DNA of 64,000 nt from Bacteroides caecigallinarum (GCF_016901995.1 NZ_JACJLE010000002.1:55358-119357), one strand, 5' to 3'; shown: positions 34,545-43,814, counted from the stretch's first letter. Numbers and translations: made by a program. The notes: generated from the sequence alone by a model not told the origin.

Positions 34545-35393
34545 ATGATACTAATAGCAGACAGTGGAGCAACAAAAACGGATTGGCTAATCAGCGATGC
34601 AAATAAATCAGAGATACTCAAGACCGAAGGTATAAACCCTTTTCATCAGGACGAGGACTACATTCGCAGAATAATAGAAACTGATTTATTGCCACAAATA
34701 GAAAAAAACGACAGTATAGACAAAGCCAAAATCTCAGAAATATATTTTTACGGTGCAGGATGCCTGCCTGAACCAGCTGAAAAAATCATAAATATTTTAC
34801 AGGATTTTTTCACCGGAACCAAAGTCCATGCATATACAGACCTGATGGGCGCTGCAAGGGCATTATGCGGGAAAAAGCCGGGAATAGCTTGTATTCTTGG
34901 TACCGGCTCAAATTCATGCATGTATGACGGGAAAGACATAATAAAGAATGTTTCCCCGTTGGGATATATACTGGGAGATGAAGGAAGCGGCGCATACCTT
35001 GGAAAAAGATTTATTGCCGACTGCCTTAAAGGACAACTACCGGAAAATATTAAAAATGACTTTTTGATCAATTGCGGTTTAACGGTAGAAGACATATTGC
35101 GGAAAGTTTACAGAGAGCCACAGGCAAATCGTTTCCTGGCATCCTTAACACCTTATATATATAATATAAGACACGAAGCACAGGTAAAAAATTTCCTATA
35201 TGAATGTTTTACTGATTTCTTCGAAAGAAATGTAATGAAATACGACACGAGTCTGGAGATTTCGTTTACAGGTTCCGTTTCCTGGTATTTTCAGGAAGAA
35301 ATAAAAGAAACAGCCAAACGGCTTAACCTGAAAACAGGTAAATTTATAAAAGAACCTATATGGGGACTGAAAGAATTTCACAATAACCAATAA
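34545..35393 (+). CDS. BadF/BadG-type ATPase, N-acetylglucosamine-kinase-like
   Basis: The 282-residue cytoplasmic protein has the ASKHA phosphate-binding motif at the N-terminus (DSGATKTDWLI, residues 5-15). A second nucleotide motif is GTGSNSCMYDG, and GYILGDEGSGAYLGKR is typical of the BadF/BadG/BcrA/BcrD group that contains N-acetylglucosamine kinase. It probably phosphorylates an amino sugar, perhaps from cell-wall recycling. It lies 12 bp before the SIMPL gene and may be co-transcribed with it. The exact substrate is inferred. Confidence 0.88.
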   Translation: MILIADSGATKTDWLISDANKSEILKTEGINPFHQDEDYIRRIIETDLLPQIEKNDSIDKAKISEIYFYGAGCLPEPAEKIINILQDFFTGTKVHAYTDLMGAARALCGKKPGIACILGTGSNSCMYDGKDIIKNVSPLGYILGDEGSGAYLGKRFIADCLKGQLPENIKNDFLINCGLTVEDILRKVYREPQANRFLASLTPYIYNIRHEAQVKNFLYECFTDFFERNVMKYDTSLEISFTGSVSWYFQEEIKETAKRLNLKTGKFIKEPIWGLKEFHNNQ

Positions 35394-35405
35394 ATCAATA
35401 AAGTT

Positions 35406-36107
35406 ATGAAGAATTTAAGATTTGAAGCCATTGTAATAGCAATAGGATTGCTTTTACTTGGAGTGTTCATCGAACGCGGAATCAGTAGTTTCGCCGACAA
35501 GGATCGCAGCGTAAACGTCAAAGGACTTGCAGAAATGGAAGTACCTGCCGACAAGGTTACATGGCCATTGGTTTACAAAAGTCTGGGAAATGATTTGAGT
35601 GGACTGTACGACCAGATTAACAAATCGAACAAGACCATTACACAATTCCTTATCAGCAAGGGTATAGAAGAGAAAGAAATCAGTGTTAATGCACCTGAAA
35701 TAATAGATATGAAGGCTGAACGCTACAGCAATCAGGAAAGTACGTACAGATATAACGTCACATCTGTTATCACAGTCACATCAGACAAGGTAGATCTGAT
35801 AAGAAAACTCATCAGCAGTCAGGGTGGACTCCTGAAACAAGGTGTGGCAATCACATCGGGTGACTACAGATACAACGTACAGTACGAATATACAGGTCTG
35901 AACAAAATCAAGCCGCAAATGATTGAGGAAGCTACAAAAAATGCACGACAGGCTGCAGAAAAATTCGCGGAAGATTCTGACAGCGAACTTGGCAAAATCA
36001 GAAAAGCCAACCAGGGACAGTTCAGTATCACAGACCGCGACGCCAATACACCGTACATAAAGAAAGTAAGAGTGGTAACTACCATAGATTATTCTCTTGA
36101 GGACTGA
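35406..36107 (+). CDS. SIMPL-domain (YggE-like) protein, membrane anchored
   Basis: The 233-residue protein has an N-terminal hydrophobic segment (IVIAIGLLLLGVFIERGI) that serves as an uncleaved anchor or signal. A SIMPL (DUF541/YggE-type) domain follows from VNVKGLAEMEVPADKVTWPL to the C-terminus (RVVTTIDYSLED). YggE relatives are envelope proteins linked to oxidative stress, without a defined reaction. It follows the kinase gene closely, and a hairpin with 9-bp arms lies 22 bp after its stop. Confidence 0.87.
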   Translation: MKNLRFEAIVIAIGLLLLGVFIERGISSFADKDRSVNVKGLAEMEVPADKVTWPLVYKSLGNDLSGLYDQINKSNKTITQFLISKGIEEKEISVNAPEIIDMKAERYSNQESTYRYNVTSVITVTSDKVDLIRKLISSQGGLLKQGVAITSGDYRYNVQYEYTGLNKIKPQMIEEATKNARQAAEKFAEDSDSELGKIRKANQGQFSITDRDANTPYIKKVRVVTTIDYSLED

Positions 36108-36129
36108 AACTTATTTATATAATATTGCA

Positions 36130-36160
36130 GGAGGCATGCTTACACATGTCTCCTCTTATT
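36130..36160 (+). terminator. Probable terminator after the SIMPL gene
   Basis: GGAGGCATG (36130-36138) pairs with CATGTCTCC (36145-36153), with one G-U, and is followed by a T-rich stretch. Confidence 0.6.
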
Positions 36161-36225
36161 TTATATAATCTTCTATTTTTCAGCATAAAAGCGGACAAAA
36201 AGTTGCATATATGGATATAAGTTAA

Positions 36226-36233
36226 TATCTTTG
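36226..36233 (+). promoter_or_regulatory. -7 box of the ribosomal protein S1 gene
   Basis: TATCTTTG fits the consensus and leaves a 5' leader of about 60 nt, rich in A and T, before the ATG at 36301. Confidence 0.65.
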
Positions 36234-36300
36234 CGCCCGATTTAGATAAACAACATAAAGTCTAACACAATTAATTATTTAAAAACAATTTTTTATTTTA

Positions 36301-38085
36301 ATGGAAAACTTAAAGAACATTGCTCCTATTGAAGATTTCAACTGGGATGCGTATGAAAGTGGTGACACACTAACAAATGTAAGCAAAGAAGAACTTGAAA
36401 AGGCTTACGACAGTACTCTTAACAAAGTAAATGACCGTGAGGTTGTTGATGGTACTGTAATCGCAATGAACAAACGCGAAGTTGTAGTTAACATTGGCTA
36501 CAAATCAGACGGTATCATTCCATTGAGTGAATTCCGTTACAATCCAGACCTGAAAGTAGGTGATACTGTAGAAGTATATATCGAAAATCAGGAAGACAAA
36601 AAAGGTCAGTTGATCTTGTCTCACAAGAAAGCACGTGCTACTCGTTCTTGGGATCGTGTTAACGCTGCTCTTGAAAACGAAGAAATCATTAAGGGTTACG
36701 TTAAGTGCCGCACTAAGGGTGGTATGATCGTTGACGTATTCGGAATCGAAGCATTCTTGCCAGGTTCTCAGATTGACGTTAAGCCTATCCGCGACTATGA
36801 CGTATTCGTAGGTAAGACTATGGAATTCAAAGTTGTTAAGATCAACCAGGAATTCAAGAACGTAGTTGTATCTCACAAAGCTCTTATCGAAGCTGAACTC
36901 GAACAGCAGAAGAAAGAAATCATCGGTAAACTTGAAAAAGGTCAGGTACTTGAAGGTACTGTTAAAAATATCACATCTTACGGTGTATTCATCGACTTGG
37001 GTGGCGTAGATGGTTTGATCCACATCACAGACTTGTCTTGGGGCCGCGTAAGCGATCCACGCGAAGTTGTTTCTTTGGATCAGAAGTTGAACGTTGTTAT
37101 CCTTGACTTCGATGATGACAAGAAACGTATCGCTCTTGGTTTGAAACAGCTTACTCCACATCCATGGGATGCTCTTGATCCAAACTTGAAAGTTGGTGAT
37201 CACGTTAAGGGTAAAGTAGTTGTTATGGCTGACTACGGAGCATTCATCGAAATCGCTCCAGGCGTAGAAGGTTTGATCCACGTTTCTGAAATGTCTTGGT
37301 CACAGCACTTGCGTTCAGCTCAGGACTTCATGAAAGTTGGTGACGAAGTAGAAGCTGTTATCTTGACTCTTGACCGCGAAGAACGTAAGATGTCACTTGG
37401 TATCAAGCAGTTGAAAGCTGATCCATGGGAAAACATCGAAGAAAAATATGCTGTAGGTACTAAGCACATCGCAAAAGTACGTAACTTCACTAACTTCGGT
37501 GTATTCGTAGAAATCGAAGAAGGTGTTGACGGATTGATCCACATCTCTGACCTTTCTTGGACTAAGAAAATCAAACACCCATCAGAATTCACTCAGATTG
37601 GTGCTGAAATCGAAGTTCAGGTATTGGAAATCGACAAAGAAAACCGCCGCTTGAGCCTTGGTCACAAGCAGTTGGAAGAAAACCCATGGGATGTATTTGA
37701 AACAGTATTTACTGTAGGTTCTATCCACGAAGGTACAATCATCGAACTTTTGGATAAAGGTGCAGTAGTTTCATTGCCTTACGGTGTTGAAGGCTTCGCT
37801 ACTCCAAAACACCTTGTAAAAGAAGACGGTTCTCAGGCTCAGCTTGACGAAAAACTTCCATTCAAGGTTATCGAATTCAACAAGGAAGCTAAGCGTATCA
37901 TCTTGTCACACAGCCGTGTATTCGAAGACGCTGCTAAGGCTGAAGAAAAGGCAGAAAAGAAAGCTGCAAAGAAATCATCTAAGAAAGAAGAAGCTCCAAT
38001 GATCCAGAACCAGGCTGCTTCTACAACTCTTGGTGACATCGATGCTCTTGCTGCATTGAAAGAACAGTTGGAAGGTAAGAAATAA
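36301..38085 (+). CDS. rpsA: 30S ribosomal protein S1
   Basis: The 594-residue protein contains six S1 RNA-binding repeats. These include VLEGTVKNITSYGVFIDLGG, VKGKVVVMADYGAFIEI and AKVRNFTNFGVFVEIEEG, each followed by a GLIH(V/I)S(E/D) or ITDLSW element. A lysine/alanine-rich linker and short tail end the protein. S1 binds mRNA on the 30S subunit, and this matters in Bacteroidetes, where Shine-Dalgarno sequences are often weak. The codon choice is strikingly uniform, as in highly expressed genes. The gene has its own promoter and terminator. Confidence 0.97.
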   Translation: MENLKNIAPIEDFNWDAYESGDTLTNVSKEELEKAYDSTLNKVNDREVVDGTVIAMNKREVVVNIGYKSDGIIPLSEFRYNPDLKVGDTVEVYIENQEDKKGQLILSHKKARATRSWDRVNAALENEEIIKGYVKCRTKGGMIVDVFGIEAFLPGSQIDVKPIRDYDVFVGKTMEFKVVKINQEFKNVVVSHKALIEAELEQQKKEIIGKLEKGQVLEGTVKNITSYGVFIDLGGVDGLIHITDLSWGRVSDPREVVSLDQKLNVVILDFDDDKKRIALGLKQLTPHPWDALDPNLKVGDHVKGKVVVMADYGAFIEIAPGVEGLIHVSEMSWSQHLRSAQDFMKVGDEVEAVILTLDREERKMSLGIKQLKADPWENIEEKYAVGTKHIAKVRNFTNFGVFVEIEEGVDGLIHISDLSWTKKIKHPSEFTQIGAEIEVQVLEIDKENRRLSLGHKQLEENPWDVFETVFTVGSIHEGTIIELLDKGAVVSLPYGVEGFATPKHLVKEDGSQAQLDEKLPFKVIEFNKEAKRIILSHSRVFEDAAKAEEKAEKKAAKKSSKKEEAPMIQNQAASTTLGDIDALAALKEQLEGKK

Positions 38086-38110
38086 TTTTTGCCTACTGCT
38101 ATAAAATTTT

Positions 38111-38149
38111 TAAGGCTGAATCCTCAACAGGGTTCAGCCTTATTTTTTA
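38111..38149 (+). terminator. Terminator after rpsA
   Basis: TAAGGCTGAA (38111-38120) pairs with TTCAGCCTTA (38133-38142), followed by a T run. The run overlaps the 3' end of the convergent Lrp gene. Confidence 0.88.
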
Positions 38150-38617
38150 TATATGTATTCCATAATCGTGCTTTATCACATCCATCACAAATACGCTCTC
38201 CAATGATGCAAGGGTATCTATCCTGCCAAGTACATTCAGTATAAATCCCTGGTAATACTTCATATCCGGTGCATGTATCTTGAGAAGATAATCAAAACTG
38301 CCTGAAATATTATAACACTCTGTCACTTCCGGTATCCCGGCAATAACTTCCGAAAAGTTACGTGCAATGTCATAGTTTAAGTGCTGCATCTTTACCTTAC
38401 AGAAAACCATAAAACCCTGATTAAGTTTCTCTGCATCAAGCACAGCAATATATTTCTTGATATACCCACCTGATTCAAGACGTTTCAGACGTTCAAAAAC
38501 CGGAGTTGACGACAGGCTCACTTTAGCTGCAAGCTCTTTTGTTGTCAATCTGGCATTCTCCTGCAAGATACGAAGTATCTGCAAATCCACCTTATCTAAT
38601 TTCTCTACACTGTTCAT
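38147..38617 (-). CDS. Lrp/AsnC-family transcriptional regulator
   Basis: The 156-residue protein has an N-terminal winged helix-turn-helix (TTKELAAKVSLSSTPVFERL, about residues 24-43) and a C-terminal RAM/ACT-like effector domain ending in the DVIKHDYGI region. Members sense amino acids and form octamers. It is divergent from the O-acetylhomoserine sulfhydrylase gene across a 161-bp gap, so control of that gene is likely by position. No clear -7 box is visible for it. Confidence 0.93.
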   Translation of the reverse strand: MNSVEKLDKVDLQILRILQENARLTTKELAAKVSLSSTPVFERLKRLESGGYIKKYIAVLDAEKLNQGFMVFCKVKMQHLNYDIARNFSEVIAGIPEVTECYNISGSFDYLLKIHAPDMKYYQGFILNVLGRIDTLASLESVFVMDVIKHDYGIHI

Positions 38618-38742
38618 AGGGCAAATATTCTGTTTTATTCGATTTTCGATACTAAAATAAGAATAAAATCACATAAAGCATATACATAATAGTGATATTT
38701 TCTATATTTCACACAAATATTGGATAACATCACCACAAAACA

Positions 38743-38750
38743 TAACTTTG
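38743..38750 (+). promoter_or_regulatory. -7 box of the metY gene
   Basis: TAACTTTG lies 28 nt before the ATG at 38779, in the intergenic region shared with the divergent Lrp gene. Confidence 0.65.
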
Positions 38751-38778
38751 CAGATGTAACAATAAAGCTATAGAGATT

Positions 38779-40068
38779 ATGACAGATACACAGAAACTAC
38801 ATTTCGAGACATTACAGCTACACGTTGGACAGGAAAATGCAGACAAGGCAACAGGCGCAAGAGCTGTACCTATATATCAGACAACATCATACGTATTCAA
38901 CAATTCTGCTCACGCCGAAGCTTTGTTCGGACTTCAGGAAAGCGGAGAAATATACGGACGACTGGGAAATCCCACACAGGGTATTTTCGAACAAAGAATA
39001 GCGGCCCTGGAAGGTGGAAAGACTGCTCTTGCAGTAGCGTCAGGAGCGGCGGCAATTACATATTCATTCCTGAATATCGCAAAACAGGGCGACCACATTG
39101 TAGCTGCAAAAACTATTTATGGAGGAAGCTACAACCTCCTGGCACACACTCTTCCTACATACGGCATCAGTACTAGCTTTGTAGATCCGGACAACATTGA
39201 GAATTTCGAACACGCCATACAGGAAAATACAAAAGCCGTATTCATTGAAACACTAGGCAATCCTAATTCAAATATAATAGATATACAGGCAGTTGCCGAC
39301 ATAGCCCACAAGCATAACATACCTCTGATAATAGACAATACGTTCGGAACACCATATCTTATCCGCCCAATAGAATATGGCGCAGATATAGTGGTACATT
39401 CTGCCACAAAATTCATCGGCGGACACGGAACTTCTCTTGGCGGAGTTATTGTAGATTCAGGAAAATTTGACTGGAAAGCTTCCGGGAAATTTCCGCAACT
39501 GACAGAGCCTGACGCATCATATCACGGAATAATATTTACCGATATCAATCCTAGCACTGCTTTTGTGACAAGAATAAGAACCACACTGCTCAGAGATACA
39601 GGAGCAGCTATAAGCCCGTTCAATGCCTTTATGCTTCTGCAAGGCCTTGAAACTCTGTCATTGAGAGTTGAACGCCACGTAGAGAACGCACTTAAAATAG
39701 TTTCCTACCTTGCTTCACATCCAAAAGTAAAGAAAGTGAATCACCCTTCGCTCACCTCCCATCCAAATCATGAGCTTTATAATAAGTACTTTTCCAAAGG
39801 TGGAGGCTCAATCTTCACTTTCGAAATTAAAGGAGGCAAGGAAGAAGCACACAAGTTTATCGACAGTCTGAAAATATTCTCGTTGCTTGCCAACGTAGCA
39901 GACGCCAAATCGCTGGTGATACATCCTGCAAGCACAACACATTCGCAGTTAACTGATAGCGAACTTATGGAACAGAACATACATCAGGGAACTATCAGAC
40001 TATCCATAGGTCTGGAACACATTGATGATTTGAAAAATGATTTGGAACAGGCTTTAAATAGTATTTAG
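38779..40068 (+). CDS. metY: O-acetylhomoserine sulfhydrylase (aminocarboxypropyltransferase)
   Basis: The 429-residue enzyme belongs to the Cys/Met-metabolism PLP family. It makes homocysteine from O-acetylhomoserine and sulfide in methionine synthesis. Visible are the N-terminal PIYQTTSYVF and GRLGNPT motifs, the PLP lysine in VVHSATKFIGGHGTSLGG (about residue 208), and the C-terminal SIGLEHIDDL motif. The length and the insertion after the PLP lysine (TEPDASYHG) favour MetY over cystathionine gamma-synthase. It is divergent from an Lrp regulator, and a strong hairpin follows at 40091. Confidence 0.95.
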   Translation: MTDTQKLHFETLQLHVGQENADKATGARAVPIYQTTSYVFNNSAHAEALFGLQESGEIYGRLGNPTQGIFEQRIAALEGGKTALAVASGAAAITYSFLNIAKQGDHIVAAKTIYGGSYNLLAHTLPTYGISTSFVDPDNIENFEHAIQENTKAVFIETLGNPNSNIIDIQAVADIAHKHNIPLIIDNTFGTPYLIRPIEYGADIVVHSATKFIGGHGTSLGGVIVDSGKFDWKASGKFPQLTEPDASYHGIIFTDINPSTAFVTRIRTTLLRDTGAAISPFNAFMLLQGLETLSLRVERHVENALKIVSYLASHPKVKKVNHPSLTSHPNHELYNKYFSKGGGSIFTFEIKGGKEEAHKFIDSLKIFSLLANVADAKSLVIHPASTTHSQLTDSELMEQNIHQGTIRLSIGLEHIDDLKNDLEQALNSI

Positions 40069-40090
40069 ATAACCCCTCATAATATAATTA

Positions 40091-40126
40091 TAGCGGCTCA
40101 AATCCGATAAAGAACTTGAGCCGCTA
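40091..40126. terminator. Hairpin between convergent metY and GHL10 genes
   Basis: A perfect 11-bp stem TAGCGGCTCAA/TTGAGCCGCTA (40091-40101 with 40116-40126) is extended outward by AT pairs. The plus side has A-rich sequence after it rather than a U run, so termination is likely but not certain. Confidence 0.65.
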
Positions 40127-40149
40127 CGATTATATTCAAAAAAATTAAA

Positions 40150-41652
40150 TTACAATTTTACCTTCTCTGATTCTGGTTTTGATTCATTATTCAGTCTGTC
40201 AAGAGCTGTTACCACATATCGGTACTTGGTCTTTCCGTTCTCATAAGGCAATTTATAGAAAGTATCCCTCGTTATGGCAACAATCTTCGATGCATCTTCA
40301 AGATTTACCTTTTCCTTATTCTCAAATCTATATACTACATACTGAACAGCCTCATCCATAACATGCTTTGCTTTAGGAGCGGTCCAGAAAAGAATATATC
40401 CATATTCTGTCCATACATCTTTTAACTTCTTGACCTTTCCAGGAGCTTTGTCGTCGATAAACGGATACAATGGCTGCAAAGCTGGATACTTGTGATAATT
40501 CTTTGCCAATATAGCTCTATAATTACCAGGATTATCCATCACAGCAGCTGCATACCACTGACAACTACCCTGTATGGCTGGCAATGAACGCTGCAAATTA
40601 TATTTAGCTTCCATCTGATGTACTGAAGGCTTCTTCAAATCCGGTTTCTTCACTGTTCTATACACATCCTGGCCTATATACAGAGGGCGTGCACTTGATT
40701 TCTCAGCCCACCACTTAACCAAAGTTTCATAATCGGCAGCTGGATGGCCTATCTCCCAATATACCTGCGGAATGTTATAGTCTATCCAACCTTTGTTCAC
40801 CCACAACAGGACATCGGCATACAGATCATCGTAATTCTGCAGTCCGCGAGTTTCGCTACCTTCCGGCGATGTTCTCTTGTTACGATATATTCCGAAAGGA
40901 GAAATACCGAACTTTACCCACGGTTTGCACTCACGAATTGTCTCATGAAGTTCCTTGATAAGAACATTTACATTATCTCTTCTCCACTCGTTTCTGTCTG
41001 TAAATCCACGACCGTAAGCAGCAAAGCTTACATCATCAGGAAAATTCTCTCCCGGATTAGGATAAGGATAGAAATAATCATCCATATGAATGGCATCTAC
41101 GTCATATCGGTTTACGATGTCGCGCACAATCTTGCATATATACTTTCTGTTGTCTGGAAATCCTGGATCGAAATAAAGCTGTCCAGCATACTTCACAAAC
41201 AGTTCCGGATGTTTGTTGTAAGGATGCAGAGGAGACAATCTGGTTGTTCCCTTAGTACAGGCACGATAAGGATTAATCCATGCGTGCAATTCCATACCAC
41301 GCTTGTGGCATTCATCAATCATAAACTGCAGCGGATCCCATGTCGGAGATGGCTGTAGTCCCTGAACACCTGTAAGGAAACGGCTCCAAGGTTCATACGA
41401 CGATTTATATAATGCATCAGCCTCTGCCCTAACCTGAAAGATTATGGCATTAATACCTGCTCCCTGCAAATTATCCAGCTGTTTCAAAAGAGTCTGTTTC
41501 ATTGTCTCTACAGGCATGCCCTGGAACTGTCCGTTTACACACTGTATCCATGCCCCGCGAAACTCACGTTTAGGAGATGCTGTCTGAGCACTGAAAGCGA
41601 AAGTATTCAGCAACAAGGCAGCAAGCACAATCAAAGTTTTTATTCTATTCAT
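40150..41652 (-). CDS. Exported glycoside-hydrolase-like protein (GHL10 family)
   Basis: The 500-residue protein has a signal peptide ending near FSAQ and a (beta/alpha)8-type GHL10 (DUF187) domain. The domain shows REFRGAWIQCVN, AIIFQVRAEADALY, ELHAWINPYRA and DAIHMDDYFYPYP. The last stretch holds acidic residues at the place of catalysis in such folds. A C-terminal fibronectin-type region follows from about residue 410. Family members act on peptidoglycan or related glycans; the substrate here is unknown. The start at 41652 (MNRIKTL) is preferred over the ATG two codons upstream. The promoter is at 41676-41706. Confidence 0.87.
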   Translation of the reverse strand: MNRIKTLIVLAALLLNTFAFSAQTASPKREFRGAWIQCVNGQFQGMPVETMKQTLLKQLDNLQGAGINAIIFQVRAEADALYKSSYEPWSRFLTGVQGLQPSPTWDPLQFMIDECHKRGMELHAWINPYRACTKGTTRLSPLHPYNKHPELFVKYAGQLYFDPGFPDNRKYICKIVRDIVNRYDVDAIHMDDYFYPYPNPGENFPDDVSFAAYGRGFTDRNEWRRDNVNVLIKELHETIRECKPWVKFGISPFGIYRNKRTSPEGSETRGLQNYDDLYADVLLWVNKGWIDYNIPQVYWEIGHPAADYETLVKWWAEKSSARPLYIGQDVYRTVKKPDLKKPSVHQMEAKYNLQRSLPAIQGSCQWYAAAVMDNPGNYRAILAKNYHKYPALQPLYPFIDDKAPGKVKKLKDVWTEYGYILFWTAPKAKHVMDEAVQYVVYRFENKEKVNLEDASKIVAITRDTFYKLPYENGKTKYRYVVTALDRLNNESKPESEKVKL

Positions 41653-41675
41653 GATCAATATAGTTTTCGAGGGTA

Positions 41676-41706
41676 CAAAGATAGTGCAAACCGAATGAAG
41701 TACAAA
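41676..41706 (-). promoter_or_regulatory. Promoter of the GHL10 gene
   Basis: TTTG (41706-41703), a 19-nt spacer and TATCTTTG (41683-41676) match the consensus. The start codon is 23 nt downstream. Confidence 0.75.
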
Positions 41707-41823
41707 GTGAAAACAGTGTTTTCAACTTTTAATTCCGAGGTGCAGCCTATCTCATTAAAAGATAAACAAAAACGCACACATATATGTTAAAAATATAAAG
41801 TTTGAACTCTCAGTATAAATATG

Positions 41824-41831
41824 TACATTTG
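41824..41831 (+). promoter_or_regulatory. -7 box of the alcohol dehydrogenase gene
   Basis: TACATTTG lies 33 nt before the ATG at 41865. Confidence 0.6.
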
Positions 41832-41864
41832 CATAAAGTTTTAAAACCATAAATACAGAATAAT

Positions 41865-43010
41865 ATGTTGAACAATTTTTGCTTTCAGAATCCTACAAAA
41901 CTGATTATGGGCAAAGGTATGATTGCCCAGTTAAGTAAAGAAATACCTGCCGACAAGAAAATAATGATCACTTTCGGAGGTGGCAGCGTAAAGAGAAACG
42001 GAGTATATGAGCAGGTAAAGGAAGCCCTGAAAAATCATAACACAGTTGAATTCTGGGGTATAGAACCAAACCCGGCCATAGAAACACTGCGCGAGGCTAT
42101 CGCACTGGGAAAAGCAGAAAAAGTAGATTTCCTTCTGGCTGTTGGTGGCGGCTCTGTAATCGACGGAACAAAACTCATCTCAGCAGGTCTGCTTTATGAT
42201 GGCGACGCATGGGACTTGGTAAAAAAAGGAAAAGCCGACACGACAGTTCCTCTGGGAACAGTTCTTACTATACCTGCCACAGGTTCGGAAATGAACGACG
42301 GTGCCGTTATTTCATGCAAGGAAACTAAAGAAAAGTATGCTTTCTTCTCAAACTTCCCCAAGTTTTCAATCCTTGATCCTGAAGTAACTTTCTCATTGCC
42401 AGACTATCAGATAGCATGCGGTATTGCAGATACATTCGTACACGTTATGGAACAGTATCTCACTAAAGCCGGAGAATCAAGATTAATGGACCGCTGGGCT
42501 GAAAGCATCCTTCAGACACTGGTCGAGATTGCTCCGAAAATCAAGGAAAACAAGCAGGACTACCAGAATATGGCAGACTTCATGATGTGTGCTACAATGG
42601 CTCTTAACGGATTTATTGCTTTGGGAGTTTCACAGGACTGGGCTACACACATGATTGGTCATGAAGTGACAGCTCTCACAGGACTCACTCACGGACATAC
42701 ACTCGCGATAATCCTTCCTGGTACAATGGACGTACTCCGCCAGCAGAAGAGTGAGAAAATCATGCAGGTAGGCGCAAGAGTGTTCGGAGTAAGTTCAGGA
42801 ACACACGATTTCCGTATAAACGAAACTATACGCAAGACTCGTGAATTCTTCAATTCTCTTGGTCTCACAACATCTCTCTCAGAAAACAATATTGGCAGAG
42901 AAGTGATAGACGAAATAGAACGTCGTTTCAATGAAAGAGACGTACATTTTGGTGAGGACGGACTGGTAACCGGTACAGTTGCAAAAGAAATCCTCAACAA
43001 GGTATATTAA
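41865..43010 (+). CDS. Iron-containing alcohol dehydrogenase, butanol dehydrogenase/YqhD type
   Basis: The 381-residue cytoplasmic enzyme belongs to the group III metal-dependent alcohol dehydrogenases. The NAD(P) motif is GGGSVIDGTKLI, and GSEMNDGAVIS follows. The metal ligands lie in CGIADTFVHVMEQYL and in HMIGHEVTALTGLTHGHTLAI. Close relatives reduce aldehydes with NADPH and are often part of the aldehyde-stress response. It stands alone with its own promoter, and a terminator lies at 43043. Confidence 0.93.
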   Translation: MLNNFCFQNPTKLIMGKGMIAQLSKEIPADKKIMITFGGGSVKRNGVYEQVKEALKNHNTVEFWGIEPNPAIETLREAIALGKAEKVDFLLAVGGGSVIDGTKLISAGLLYDGDAWDLVKKGKADTTVPLGTVLTIPATGSEMNDGAVISCKETKEKYAFFSNFPKFSILDPEVTFSLPDYQIACGIADTFVHVMEQYLTKAGESRLMDRWAESILQTLVEIAPKIKENKQDYQNMADFMMCATMALNGFIALGVSQDWATHMIGHEVTALTGLTHGHTLAIILPGTMDVLRQQKSEKIMQVGARVFGVSSGTHDFRINETIRKTREFFNSLGLTTSLSENNIGREVIDEIERRFNERDVHFGEDGLVTGTVAKEILNKVY

Positions 43011-43042
43011 TTCTATTTTTCAAGATAAATAGAAAAGTAAAG

Positions 43043-43086
43043 AATCCTCTTATCAGAACTATTTGCCATGATAAGAGGATTTTTTC
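43043..43086. terminator. Bidirectional terminator between convergent genes
   Basis: A perfect 13-bp stem AATCCTCTTATCA/TGATAAGAGGATT (43043-43055 with 43069-43081) has a T run after it. It serves the alcohol dehydrogenase gene and may also serve the thiol peroxidase gene. Confidence 0.88.
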
Positions 43087-43104
43087 TGTCAGATATAAAA
43101 AATT

Positions 43105-43671
43105 TTATTTCAACCGTTCGAGAGCTTTCTGATAATCAGGTTCCTCCGAAACATTCTTCACAAGCTGGCGGTAAATAATCTTTCCTGTTTCATCAATAAC
43201 TATTACAGCTCTTGTAGTCAACCCTCTCATAGGACCTTCAGTTATAACCAAACCATAATTCTTTTCAAAATCCTCACTACGGAAAACCGATAGCGGTATT
43301 ACCCTGTCCAATCCTTCCGTAGAGCAAAATCTTGATTGAGCAAAAGGCAAATCCTTCGAAACGCAAAGCACCACGGTATTTTCAAGAGAAGCCGCATCAG
43401 CATTAAAATGTCTTACAGAAAGGGCACATGTCGGTGTATCCAGACTCGGAAAAATATTCAACACCACCTTCTTCCCTTTGAACGATGAAAGGGAAACCTC
43501 GTTCATACCCTTGTCTGTTGCAGAAAAGTCCGGAGCCATCACTCCTACTTCCGGCATATAACCGTTTGTGGATACCTCTACTCCGCGGGTGATAACTCTT
43601 TCCTGGGCAAATGTAGAATTATATGACATTATGCCAAATAAGAACAGAGATAAAAGACTGATTTTCTTCAT
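43105..43671 (-). CDS. tpx: Thiol peroxidase with signal peptide
   Basis: The 188-residue protein is a Tpx-type atypical 2-Cys peroxiredoxin that reduces hydrogen and lipid peroxides. The peroxidatic Cys lies in SLDTPTCALSVRHFN, the resolving Cys is in CVSKDLPFAQSRFC, and the end has the family LKN/LERLK region. Unlike cytoplasmic Tpx, it starts with a signal peptide (MKKISLLSLFLFGIMSYNST, cleaved near FAQ), so it should act in the periplasm or on the envelope. A -7 box TATATTTG is at 43704-43697. Confidence 0.92.
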   Translation of the reverse strand: MKKISLLSLFLFGIMSYNSTFAQERVITRGVEVSTNGYMPEVGVMAPDFSATDKGMNEVSLSSFKGKKVVLNIFPSLDTPTCALSVRHFNADAASLENTVVLCVSKDLPFAQSRFCSTEGLDRVIPLSVFRSEDFEKNYGLVITEGPMRGLTTRAVIVIDETGKIIYRQLVKNVSEEPDYQKALERLK

Positions 43672-43696
43672 AACTTAAATTATATTGGTTCGCTTG

Positions 43697-43704
43697 CAAA
43701 TATA
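43697..43704 (-). promoter_or_regulatory. -7 box of tpx
   Basis: TATATTTG on the minus strand lies 25 nt before the ATG at 43671. Confidence 0.6.
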
Positions 43705-43777
43705 ATTTTTATTTTGTAATGATTACAAATCGAAATATTACCTTTCAGTATTATTTGAGCTTTTTAGCTTTTATATC

Positions 43778-43814
43778 AAAAAAAGACTGCCCCAATATAA
43801 AGTTTGAGACAGTC
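43778..43814 (-). terminator. Terminator of the uptake cluster
   Basis: An 11-bp stem with two G-U pairs (43804-43814 with 43785-43795) is followed on the minus strand by seven U residues. It lies 9 bp after the PepSY gene, which is the last of the eight genes starting at 53686. Confidence 0.82.

Noticed and set aside
36505..37281. Long minus-strand open frame inside ribosomal protein S1
   Set aside because: It is a shadow of the biased codon use in rpsA; the translation has no domain and no start signal, and the S1 repeats on the plus strand are unambiguous.
38618..38778. SAM riboswitch before metY
   Set aside because: The 161-bp gap with a -7 box 28 nt from the start leaves no room for a structured leader.
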